DNA of 64,000 nucleotides, from positions 73,950 through 137,949 of the forward strand of contig BQJD01000007.1 in the NCBI GenBank assembly GCA_021604525.1. Direction: 5' to 3'. Shown piece by piece: positions 9,415 through 17,378 of this stretch (within the stretch, counting starts at the first letter, position 1; each line of letters opens with the position of its first letter). Below the pieces are notes generated by a model. It was given only the letters and a program-made list of their open reading frames with translations. It ran no database searches and was not told the DNA's origin. This DNA comes from a marine bacterium B5-7 (GTDB lineage Bacteria; Pseudomonadota; Gammaproteobacteria; Arenicellales; CAJQKF01). The position numbers were made by a program, and so were the translations under genes.

Positions 9415-10341
9415 ATGCAATTAGCCCTTCAAATCGAAGGCCTTGCCAAAACCTACGCCAATGGCTTTATCGCCCTGCGCGGTATTGACCTGAGCGTTCG
9501 CGACGGCGACTTTTTCGCCTTGCTCGGCCCCAACGGCGCCGGCAAATCCACCGCCATCGGCATCATCTGTTCGCTGGTTAACAAAACCAGAGGCCGGATG
9601 ACCATCTACGGACACGACATCGACATCGATTTCTCCAGTGCCAAGGCATGTATTGGCGTCGTTCCCCAGGAATTCAATTTCAGCATCTTCGAAACGCCCC
9701 TGCAGGTGGTACTCAATCAGGCGGGCTATTATGGTATCGACCGTCGTCTCGCCCACAAGCGGGCCGAGAAATATCTCACCCAGCTCGGCTTATGGGACAA
9801 GCGAAACGATCAAAACCGGATGCTGTCCGGCGGCATGAAGCGTCGCCTGATGATTGCACGTGCATTGATTCACGAACCGCGCTTGTTAATTCTTGATGAG
9901 CCGACCGCGGGTGTCGATATCGAGATTCGTCATACCATGTGGGAGTTCCTGAAAAAGATAAATGCTGAAGGAACGACCATTATCCTGACGACCCATTATC
10001 TTGAAGAAGCTGAATCCCTGTGCCGCAACATCGCCATCATCGATCATGGCAGTCTGGTTGAAAATACCACCATGAAAAGCCTGCTGCGCAAACTGCAGCG
10101 GGAAACATTCGTGCTTGATGTCGACCAGCCGCTCGGCGATCTGCCGAACGACATTGAGGGATTGCGACGAATCGACGAGACCACCCTTGAAGCTGATGTC
10201 AGTCGCGGTGACAACCTGACCCGCATATTCACCGAGCTCGGCACCCACGGCATCGTGGTCAACAGCATGCGCAACAAATCCAATCGTCTCGAACAACTGT
10301 TTATCGACCTCGTCCGCGATGGCAGGGAAAGTCGCGCATGA
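9415..10341 (+). CDS. ABC-2 type transporter ATP-binding subunit
   Basis: This 308-residue ATPase has Walker A GPNGAGKST (near residue 40), signature LSGGMKRRL, Walker B LLILDEPTAGVD and the H-loop TTHYLEEAE. The 80-residue C-terminal extension is usual for YadG/DrrA-like exporters. It energises export through the permease encoded next. The stop overlaps the permease ATG by four bases (ATGA), so the two are coupled. The substrate is unknown. Confidence 0.93.
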   Translation: MQLALQIEGLAKTYANGFIALRGIDLSVRDGDFFALLGPNGAGKSTAIGIICSLVNKTRGRMTIYGHDIDIDFSSAKACIGVVPQEFNFSIFETPLQVVLNQAGYYGIDRRLAHKRAEKYLTQLGLWDKRNDQNRMLSGGMKRRLMIARALIHEPRLLILDEPTAGVDIEIRHTMWEFLKKINAEGTTIILTTHYLEEAESLCRNIAIIDHGSLVENTTMKSLLRKLQRETFVLDVDQPLGDLPNDIEGLRRIDETTLEADVSRGDNLTRIFTELGTHGIVVNSMRNKSNRLEQLFIDLVRDGRESRA

Positions 10342-11111
10342 ATGCCAGGTATTTATACATCGCATTCCAGACTATCGTCATCAAGGAAGTCACCCGCTTT
10401 GCACGAATCTGGCAGCAGACCGTACTGCCACCGGTGATTACCACGTCACTGTACTTCGTTATTTTCGGTAATCTCATCGGCCCGCGCATAGGCGAGATGC
10501 AAGGCTTCAATTATATGGATTTCATCGTTCCGGGCCTGATTCTCATGGCGGTGATCACCAATTCCTATGCCAACGTGGCGTCGTCTTTTTATAGCGCCAA
10601 GTTTCAGCGTTCCATCGAAGAAATCCTGGTATCACCCACGCCTTCCTGGTTGATTCTCGCAGGCTATATCAGTGGCGGCGTTGCCCGCGGGATATGCGTC
10701 GGATTCGTCGTTAGCCTGGTTTCATTGTTTTTCTCGGAGCTTGAAGTTCACAACTTCGTCGTGCTGATCAGCGTGGTTATTCTGACCTCCATCCTGTTCT
10801 CGCTGGCCGGTTTCACCAACGGCATGCTGGCAAGAAGTTTCGATGACGTATCGATTATTCCAACGTTTGTGCTAACGCCGCTTACCTATCTCGGCGGCAT
10901 TTTCTATTCGGTCAAACTGCTGCCGGAATTTTGGCAAAACGTATCGCTCGGCAATCCGATCCTGTACATGATCAATGCGTTTCGCTATGGCTTTTTGGGT
11001 ATTACCGATATCAACCTCGCCTGGTCATATTTCATAATCGTGATGTTCATTGTCGTGCTTTTTTCAATCAACCTTATCTTGTTGGCGCGTGGTCATGGCA
11101 TCCGAACCTGA
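10338..11111 (+). CDS. ABC-2 type transporter permease
   Basis: This 257-residue integral membrane protein has about six hydrophobic helices and the ABC-2 family segments FYSAKFQRSIEEILVSP and LTYLGGIFYSVKLLP. It resembles YadH. It forms the membrane pore with the ATPase encoded just upstream. Its 3' end overlaps the small glutaredoxin-like gene by 17 bases. Confidence 0.93.
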   Translation: MNARYLYIAFQTIVIKEVTRFARIWQQTVLPPVITTSLYFVIFGNLIGPRIGEMQGFNYMDFIVPGLILMAVITNSYANVASSFYSAKFQRSIEEILVSPTPSWLILAGYISGGVARGICVGFVVSLVSLFFSELEVHNFVVLISVVILTSILFSLAGFTNGMLARSFDDVSIIPTFVLTPLTYLGGIFYSVKLLPEFWQNVSLGNPILYMINAFRYGFLGITDINLAWSYFIIVMFIVVLFSINLILLARGHGIRT

Positions 11112-11397
11112 GATCAAGACCCGTGAGAAGCTGTCGTTGTACTATCGCGACTGGTGCGGTGCGTGTTTCGTCGTCAAGCGTGCCATCAAGCAGTTAGGAC
11201 TTGAAGTGGAGCTTCGAAACGTGTTCGCCAACGATATCTGGTACCGGCAATTGGTCACCGCTCGTGGACGCGGCACGGTTCCCGTATTACGTCGCGACCT
11301 GGACGACGACACCACCGACTGGATGGGCGAATCACGTGATATCGTCAGATACCTTGAAGAATACTACCGAAATGATGTCGAGCAAAAGTCGGCATAA
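11095..11397 (+). CDS. Glutaredoxin-like / GST N-terminal-like protein
   Basis: From the ATG at 11095 this is a 100-residue thioredoxin-fold protein. YYRDWCGACFVVKRAI carries a CxxC-type redox site (WCGAC) followed by the expected helix. TVPVL is the cis-proline motif, and DDTTDWMGESRDIVRYLEEYY is the glutathione-site helix. I chose 11095 (start MASEPEI) over the upstream in-frame ATG at 11050 because the latter adds residues lying inside the permease coding sequence. It probably works as a monothiol or dithiol glutaredoxin. It is the last gene of the ABC exporter unit. Confidence 0.82.
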   Translation: MASEPEIKTREKLSLYYRDWCGACFVVKRAIKQLGLEVELRNVFANDIWYRQLVTARGRGTVPVLRRDLDDDTTDWMGESRDIVRYLEEYYRNDVEQKSA

Positions 11398-11487
11398 ATG
11401 ACAGGCAATAACAATCCGGTTGGTAAAAGCAGCCACCGTTATAAGCGCCTGGATATGGGTCACGGGATATAGCCCCTTAATACAGGC

Positions 11488-11796
11488 CTAGATATAAAGC
11501 TTGCGATCTCGGCGTCGGCGCGCGGCGCGCTGTATCACCCGCCCACGAATTGAATCGGGTCCGGCAATATCGATTGGCTCGATGCCTTCTTTTAGCGCCA
11601 CCAGCCGCCAACCGCTATCGTCCATGACCAGACGTCTTAAAATAACGCCATCGGCATGAAAGGCCACGACGAAACAACCGTCGTCTATCACCCCGCCCGG
11701 TTCGACGATGATCACGCAACCATTGGGAAATTCCGGCTCCATGCTGTCGTCGATGACTTGCAGGGCAAAGGGTTCGCTCTCGGAACATGAGCTCAT
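11488..11796 (-). CDS. S24 (LexA/UmuD-like) peptidase-domain protein lacking the catalytic Lys
   Basis: This 102-residue protein contains only the S24 domain. The serine motif DDSMEPEFPNGCVIIVEP matches the LexA/UmuD catalytic serine region. The position where LexA-type enzymes have the general-base Lys reads VILRRL, with Arg in its place. There is no DNA-binding domain. Self-cleavage therefore looks doubtful, though the fold should be kept. It stands alone between the ABC unit and purK, transcribed the other way. Its role is unknown. Confidence 0.7.
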   Translation of the reverse strand: MSSCSESEPFALQVIDDSMEPEFPNGCVIIVEPGGVIDDGCFVVAFHADGVILRRLVMDDSGWRLVALKEGIEPIDIAGPDSIRGRVIQRAARRRRDRKLYI

Positions 11797-12028
11797 GTCA
11801 GTACCGGCAACTTGTGGTTCGTGGATATCATCGATGCAAGTCTAGCGCGCCTGCAGATCCTGACAAATACCCATATGGGATAACATGCCTGATCGATAAC
11901 CACGACTGCTGGCAATCCACCATGAACTGATATAATCGATCATCCCCATCCTGATATTTATTGAACGGCTTGTTTGGAATTCGATCAAGCCGGTTGCTAC
12001 TAATCGCTATTGATCAACCTTAACGCCG

Positions 12029-13270
12029 ATGTCATTGTCAGAAAAATCAACCGACACTAACGCCGATGAATCGACCATTCTCGGCATCGTCGGCGGCGGT
12101 CAGCTTGGCCGAATGATGATTCAGGCAGCCCGTAAGCTTGGCGTTGAATGTGTCGTTCTCGATCCGGACCCCGATTGTCCCGCGGCACGTCTCGGCGCCC
12201 GTCACATACCGGGTAGCCTATTCGACGCAGAGGCACTGGAACGTCTTGTGCGCGAATCGAATGTGACAACATTCGAGATCGAAGCGCTTGATGCCGAATG
12301 CCTGGCCGGGCTTGCGGCTCAAGGTCACTGCATTCGCCCAAGGCCGGACACCTTGAAGATGATTCAGGACAAACTCTGGCAAAAACGTTTTTTGAGTGAC
12401 CATGGTCTTCCCACAGCTCGCTTCGAACCAATGCCGGATGTTGCAGATAAAGATGATTCATCAACGGCGGATGCTTCACGGTGTGAACATATTGCACTTT
12501 TCGGTCTGCCCTGCGTGCAGAAACTCCGCCGTGGCGGATACGATGGTCGCGGCGTACGAATTCTCAAGAAGCCTGATGACCTTGCCGATGTCCTGAGTGA
12601 ACCGAGTCTGGTCGAGGAATTTATCGTCGCCGAGCGCGAACTGGCAGTCGTTGGCGCACGTTCGATTAATGGTGAGATACGTTGTTATGCGGTGGTCGAC
12701 ATGACTCTGGGCGAAACCACCAACATGCTTGAGATGCTGACCGCGCCAGCGGATATTCCACCTGAGATCGCCGAATCTGCGCTTGATCTTGGCCGGCGTA
12801 CCATCGAAGCCCTCAACGATGTCGGCATATTTGCGATCGAGCTGTTTCTGACAGCCGATAAACAATTACTGGTCAATGAGATATCGCCACGTACCCATAA
12901 TAGCGGTCACTTCACCATCGATGCCTGCGAGACCTCCCAGTTTGAGCAACATGTTCGCGCAGTAACCGGCATGGCCTTGGGCTGTACACGGCAGCACCAT
13001 CCAGCGGCGATGATCAACCTGAATGGCGCGCCCGGCTATAGCGGCGAACCCATCCTCGAAGGCGAGCAACAGGCCCGCCAAATGGCTGGCGTTCACATCC
13101 ATTTATACGGCAAGCGCGAGTGTCGGCCACACCGCAAAATGGGTCATGTCACGGTGCTCGGGGAATCACTTGAAGATGCCATGGAAACCGCTCGCAAACT
13201 TGAAAAAATACTCAGGATTCGCGGTCGCGATCCTGTCCAGACACGCAATCAAATTACATCTGGTGATTGA
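12029..13270 (+). CDS. purK: N5-carboxyaminoimidazole ribonucleotide synthase
   Basis: This 413-residue ATP-grasp enzyme of purine synthesis converts AIR, ATP and bicarbonate to N5-CAIR. It shows the N-terminal nucleotide-fold ILGIVGGGQLGRMM, the ATP-grasp VQKLRRGGYDGRGV and the ending NEISPRTHNSGHFTIDAC. Length and motifs are normal. purE follows after 61 bases on the same strand, so the two are probably co-transcribed. A start at 12029 follows a weakly purine-rich region. Confidence 0.95.
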   Translation: MSLSEKSTDTNADESTILGIVGGGQLGRMMIQAARKLGVECVVLDPDPDCPAARLGARHIPGSLFDAEALERLVRESNVTTFEIEALDAECLAGLAAQGHCIRPRPDTLKMIQDKLWQKRFLSDHGLPTARFEPMPDVADKDDSSTADASRCEHIALFGLPCVQKLRRGGYDGRGVRILKKPDDLADVLSEPSLVEEFIVAERELAVVGARSINGEIRCYAVVDMTLGETTNMLEMLTAPADIPPEIAESALDLGRRTIEALNDVGIFAIELFLTADKQLLVNEISPRTHNSGHFTIDACETSQFEQHVRAVTGMALGCTRQHHPAAMINLNGAPGYSGEPILEGEQQARQMAGVHIHLYGKRECRPHRKMGHVTVLGESLEDAMETARKLEKILRIRGRDPVQTRNQITSGD

Positions 13271-13331
13271 CGGGCACGTGCTGCTCGGATAGCGTCGCCT
13301 TTTATCATCAGGCCCGGTATCTAAATACACC

Positions 13332-13826
13332 ATGTCCAAACCACTCGTCTCCATCATCATGGGCAGCGACTCGGATTTACCGGTCATGCAAAAAGCGGCC
13401 GATATTCTCGGCGAACTCGTGGTGCCCCATGAGATCGACATCGTATCGGCTCATCGAACACCAAAACGGCTTTTTGAATTTGCCCAATCGGCAGAGTCGC
13501 GCGGCATCAAGGTGATCATTGCCGGTGCTGGCGGGGCCGCCCATCTTCCCGGCATGGTGGCCTCGTTATGCGTGTTACCGGTCATTGGGGTGCCAGTCAA
13601 TGCCACTGATCTTGATGGCATGGATTCGCTACTCTCCATCGTGCAGATGCCCCGTGGCGTGCCCGTCGCAACCGTGGCAATCGATAACGCTGCCAATGCC
13701 GGCCTGCTGGCGGCCAGTATGCTTGGCATATCAGACGCGGCACTACGCGATCGCATACGCAATTATCGGGCGTCACTGGAAACCATGGTTCTGGATAAGG
13801 CCGGTCGTCTTCGAAGCGGTGAATAA
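13332..13826 (+). CDS. purE: N5-carboxyaminoimidazole ribonucleotide mutase
   Basis: This 164-residue class I PurE moves the carboxyl group of N5-CAIR to give CAIR. The [17 protein letters not shown] phosphate-binding start, SAHRTPKRL and [15 protein letters not shown] are canonical. It follows purK and ends 15 bases before the stop of the convergent histidine kinase gene. Confidence 0.96.
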   Translation: MSKPLVSIIMGSDSDLPVMQKAADILGELVVPHEIDIVSAHRTPKRLFEFAQSAESRGIKVIIAGAGGAAHLPGMVASLCVLPVIGVPVNATDLDGMDSLLSIVQMPRGVPVATVAIDNAANAGLLAASMLGISDAALRDRIRNYRASLETMVLDKAGRLRSGE

Positions 13827-13841
13827 TACGTGCGTGTCCGG

Positions 13842-15203
13842 TTACGCCGCTTCGGCCTTGGGAAAAGTAATCGTGCAGCACAAGCCATGAGGCTCGACAT
13901 CACTTAAGGTAAATTCGGCGTGGTGTTGTTCGACAATCCATTTAACGATTGCAAGGCCCAATCCGCTACCGGTCGCACCGCGACTGGCGATTCGATAAAA
14001 GCGTTGCATAACACGCTGCTTCTCGTCGTCGGCAATACCCGGACCTGAATCACTGATACGGATCACCGCGCCAGCATCCGTCTCGTCCAACGCCATGACC
14101 ACCTCACCGCCGGATTCAGTGTACTTGATAGCGTTCTCAACCAGATTACGGATCATGATCTCAAGTGCGTGGCTATCGCCGGCTACAGCCGGTGACACGC
14201 TGGCATCAAGACCCAGAGTGAGATTGCGACTGTGGGCTTCGTCAGCGAAGTCGCTGGCGACGTTTTCGAGTAACTCCAGCAACTCGACCTGCTGATGCTT
14301 TAATTCGGTTTTTTGCAGCCGCGAGAAATCCAGCAGTTTGTCAACCAGATGCGCCGCCCGATTGGTGGATCTCAACAGGTTGGCGAGGCTTTCCTGACAA
14401 CCCGGTATTGTGGCCACCCTCGGCCGCAACGCCTGCGCCTGGGTCTTGATTGCCGCCAGCGGTGTTCGAAGTTCGTGGGCAGCGTTATCAGTGAAATCGC
14501 GCTCCCGTTCGAGTGCGTCCTTCAAACGAGTAAACAGACGATTCAGCGCCGTCACCAGGGCATCGATTTCGCGGGGCGTTTTTTCGGGCTCGATGCGGGT
14601 AAGGTCGTTACTGTGACGTTGATCGATATCACGGGACAACGCGCTTAGCGGCGCCAGACCACGACGCGTACCGAACCAGACGAGGACTAGTACCACCGGC
14701 ACGAACAGGCTCGCCGGCAACAATAAACCCAGCAGCAGGTAGCTGACCACTTCGTAACGAATGTGATAACGCTCGGCAGTCTCAACAGTTACCGACGCAG
14801 CCGGATCGACGTAGACAAAAAATCGCCATTTGTCATCACCAATAGTCTGATCCGACAAACCCGGTGGAACGTGCAGATCGCCGAATTCCACGGCATTTTT
14901 TGATCGAATGATCAGTTCGTTGTTGCGCCAGATACGAATGGCGATGTTCTGTTCGTACTTGTAGCCAAGGTCACCGATCTCGGGGATCAGGTCGACATCG
15001 TCATTACGGCGCTCGGTGAGTTCGTGACTGGTTAGCTGGCGCAGAACCTTTGAGGCGTGGATTAACTGAGCGTCGTAAATTTCCTCGATTTCATGCCAGG
15101 CAATGCCCAGGGCAAGCGCACCGATGGCAAGGCCCGAGATGACTACCGGTATGCTGACAAGGCCGACTATACGTCGTGTGAGTGAGTAGGATTTTCTCTG
15201 CAT
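13842..15203 (-). CDS. Sensor histidine kinase (QseC-like)
   Basis: This 453-residue membrane kinase has two transmembrane segments (about residues 12-33 and 170-195) bounding a periplasmic sensor region of about 140 residues. After a HAMP-like linker come the H-box AAHELRTPLAAIK, N-box NLVENAIKYT, DSGPGIADDE and GSGLGLAIVKW. It should phosphorylate the response regulator encoded just upstream, whose 3' end overlaps its start by 37 bases. It is the last gene of a minus-strand run that includes the hemolysin/ligase-oxidase/SDR/TPR genes, so it may control that unit. The signal is unknown. Confidence 0.92.
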   Translation of the reverse strand: MQRKSYSLTRRIVGLVSIPVVISGLAIGALALGIAWHEIEEIYDAQLIHASKVLRQLTSHELTERRNDDVDLIPEIGDLGYKYEQNIAIRIWRNNELIIRSKNAVEFGDLHVPPGLSDQTIGDDKWRFFVYVDPAASVTVETAERYHIRYEVVSYLLLGLLLPASLFVPVVLVLVWFGTRRGLAPLSALSRDIDQRHSNDLTRIEPEKTPREIDALVTALNRLFTRLKDALERERDFTDNAAHELRTPLAAIKTQAQALRPRVATIPGCQESLANLLRSTNRAAHLVDKLLDFSRLQKTELKHQQVELLELLENVASDFADEAHSRNLTLGLDASVSPAVAGDSHALEIMIRNLVENAIKYTESGGEVVMALDETDAGAVIRISDSGPGIADDEKQRVMQRFYRIASRGATGSGLGLAIVKWIVEQHHAEFTLSDVEPHGLCCTITFPKAEAA

Positions 15204-15856
15204 CTGGGGATCATGTAACCCACACCGCGCAGCGTGGTAATAAGTTCGCGGCCGAGCTTCTTGCGTAGTGCAGAGATATGAACTTCGACAGTGTTACTCT
15301 CGATAAGCTCGCTGGACCAGTCATAGATATGTGACTCGATATACGACTTGCTGACGGCGCGTCCAATATGCGACATCAATACGTGCAGTATGTCACGTTC
15401 GCGCCCCGACAGGGGAATGTCCTGATCGTTGCGGCTGACGTTTCGGGAATCGATATCAAAGCGCAGGTTTCCCCACTCTATAACATTGGCAATCTGACCA
15501 TGAGCACGTCGTATAAGGGCATTACAGCGTGCAATCAACTCATCGAGATCGAAGGGTTTTACAAGGTAGTCGTCAGCACCGGCATTCAAACCGGCAACGC
15601 GATGCTCGATGGCATCGCGAGCGGTCAGCAGGAGAACCGGCAGTGAATTTTTCTCCTGTCGCAGGCTGCGTAAAAAATTGACACCGGATTGACCAGGCAA
15701 CACCACATCAAGTACCAGCAAATCATAGTCTGCGACCACCAGTGCCGCCCGCGCCTTCTCCGAGCTGGTAACCCAATCCACCGCAAATGATTCACGCAGA
15801 CCATCGGCCGTTGCCCAACCGAGGTTTTCATCGTCTTCTACCAACAGGATTCGCAT
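15167..15856 (-). CDS. OmpR/PhoB-family response regulator (QseB-like)
   Basis: This 229-residue regulator has an N-terminal receiver domain with acidic pocket EDDE, phospho-acceptor Asp in LLVLDVVLPG (about residue 51) and KPFDLDEL. A C-terminal winged helix follows (SGRERDILHVLM, SKSYIESHIYDW, EVHISALRKKL, LRGVGYM). It pairs with the adjacent histidine kinase. The gene begins 75 bases after the stop of the TPR gene. Confidence 0.94.
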   Translation of the reverse strand: MRILLVEDDENLGWATADGLRESFAVDWVTSSEKARAALVVADYDLLVLDVVLPGQSGVNFLRSLRQEKNSLPVLLLTARDAIEHRVAGLNAGADDYLVKPFDLDELIARCNALIRRAHGQIANVIEWGNLRFDIDSRNVSRNDQDIPLSGRERDILHVLMSHIGRAVSKSYIESHIYDWSSELIESNTVEVHISALRKKLGRELITTLRGVGYMIPRCRENPTHSHDV

Positions 15857-15931
15857 GTTTTATTATAGGTAGCTTTGTTGCAATGGCCATCCATGTAAGC
15901 CATTTTGGAAGGGGCGACTAGCCTCGGTTAG

Positions 15932-16591
15932 TTAACTGCCAGTCTTCTTGTTGATTTTATCCATCAACGCGCGAACTTCCTGTCGTCTGCCGGCATCCGC
16001 CAGTGCGCGGCCCGGCCGGTCAGGCGCGGCAAGGGCAGTTTCAAGCGCCTTTTTAGCCTCTTCAAAACGACCTTGCCTGAACAGATAGTCACCGAAGAAA
16101 TAGTTAGGGTCGATACCGCGTGGATTAATCGTCAGTGCATGGATCAGATTTTCCTCGGCCTTCTCGTCGCTACCGAAAGCCAGCGGCCAACCCGGTACCT
16201 GATAATACAACGATCCGAGCGATGTGTAGGCCGAACCGTCAAGCGCCTTATCGTCAATCTCGAGTGCTTCTTCGAGCTGTTCGCGGGCGGCCTTGACCAT
16301 ACGCAACGCACTGAAACTGCCGGCAACTGACGCGTGGGTCGACAGTACGATCCCGTCCCATATCTTGACCTCGGCACGTTCGGGGTATTCCGCGGCGAGT
16401 TTCTCAAGAACTGTCTCGAGCTGACTGTATGCATTGTCACGGTTGTAATCACCAATCACATGATAGGTGATATTGGCCCAGCGGGTTTGTACTTCGTCGA
16501 TTGCAGTGTTAAGTGCATCGGCAAATGCCGATAACGAGATGAGCGGCAATATCGTGAGGCTAAGGATAAATATGCGAATTCGTCTAGACAT
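15932..16591 (-). CDS. Secreted TPR-repeat protein
   Basis: From the ATG at 16591 (start MSRRIRIF) the protein has a signal peptide (hydrophobic run ILSLTILPLISLSAFA) and about 195 mature residues with TPR-like helical pairs (DGSAYTSLGSLYYQ, EENLIHALTINP, FEEAKKALETAL). It probably acts in the periplasm as a partner or scaffold protein. I prefer 16591 over the upstream ATG at 16621 because it gives a cleaner signal peptide and overlaps the SDR gene by only 8 bases. It is co-oriented with and overlaps the preceding SDR gene, so it belongs to the same operon. Confidence 0.75.
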   Translation of the reverse strand: MSRRIRIFILSLTILPLISLSAFADALNTAIDEVQTRWANITYHVIGDYNRDNAYSQLETVLEKLAAEYPERAEVKIWDGIVLSTHASVAGSFSALRMVKAAREQLEEALEIDDKALDGSAYTSLGSLYYQVPGWPLAFGSDEKAEENLIHALTINPRGIDPNYFFGDYLFRQGRFEEAKKALETALAAPDRPGRALADAGRRQEVRALMDKINKKTGS

Positions 16592-17378
16592 GATGAGCTT
16601 CCTGGTTGATTGCATTTTCAAGAACGCTTTCGGCGTGCTTGAGATTGCCCTTTAAGGAGCGATCAACCACCCTGGGTACGAGGGCATTGACCTTGACGAA
16701 AAACCGTTCGGCAATGCCGATTGTGACGTGGGCTCTGTCGTTGACGATCGACTCGAATATGATATCTGCAACCCGTTCGGCACTGTCCACAGTCGCGTCG
16801 GTCAACATATTGAAGCGCTCGATTTCTGACCCGTTCATGGGTGTATCAACCGCTCGTGGGGACACGTGAGTCACCACTATGCCTTGCTCATCCACCTCGC
16901 GGCGCAGCGCTTCACTGAAATTGGCCAGCCCTGCTTTACTGGCCGAGTACGCGACAAAGTGGGCCATGCCGATATCACCGAGCACCGAGCCGATATTGAC
17001 AATCTGACCACTGCCACGTCTTGACATCGCAGGCAGCAGGGAACGGGTCAGTTGCATGGGTGCAAGCAGGTTGACCTTGATGATCGCCTCAAGATCTTCA
17101 TCGCTCATGGCCTCGAAACGGCCAAAGGCATTCACGCCGGCCAGGTTGATCAGGATATCCGGAACGTTAGCGGCGAAGCGTGTCGCCAATGCCTGTATGG
17201 AGTCGCGTCGCGTAAGATCCAACTCAACGTGTTCGACAGACTCGCCGGCCGTGCGTGTATTCGCTCGCCGACTTGCCACCGTGACCTTTGCGCCTGCTTC
17301 GGTTAACCGGGCGACCAAAGGCACGCCGATCCCGCCGGCACCACCGGTTATCAGGATATGCTTGTTATCAGGCTGCAT
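16584..17378 (-). CDS. Short-chain dehydrogenase/reductase (SDR)
   Basis: This is a classical SDR of about 264 residues with NAD(P)-binding TGGAGGIG, the NLAGVN motif, catalytic Ser in NIGSVLG and YSASKAG (Tyr and Lys). Arg residues after the second strand (ASRRANTR) suggest NADP preference, which is inference. The start at 17378 overlaps the end of the ligase-oxidase gene by 11 bases; 15 further in-frame codons upstream lie inside that gene. In this operon it could reduce or oxidise a carbonyl/hydroxyl on an acyl-derived product. Confidence 0.88.
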   Translation of the reverse strand: MQPDNKHILITGGAGGIGVPLVARLTEAGAKVTVASRRANTRTAGESVEHVELDLTRRDSIQALATRFAANVPDILINLAGVNAFGRFEAMSDEDLEAIIKVNLLAPMQLTRSLLPAMSRRGSGQIVNIGSVLGDIGMAHFVAYSASKAGLANFSEALRREVDEQGIVVTHVSPRAVDTPMNGSEIERFNMLTDATVDSAERVADIIFESIVNDRAHVTIGIAERFFVKVNALVPRVVDRSLKGNLKHAESVLENAINQEAHHV

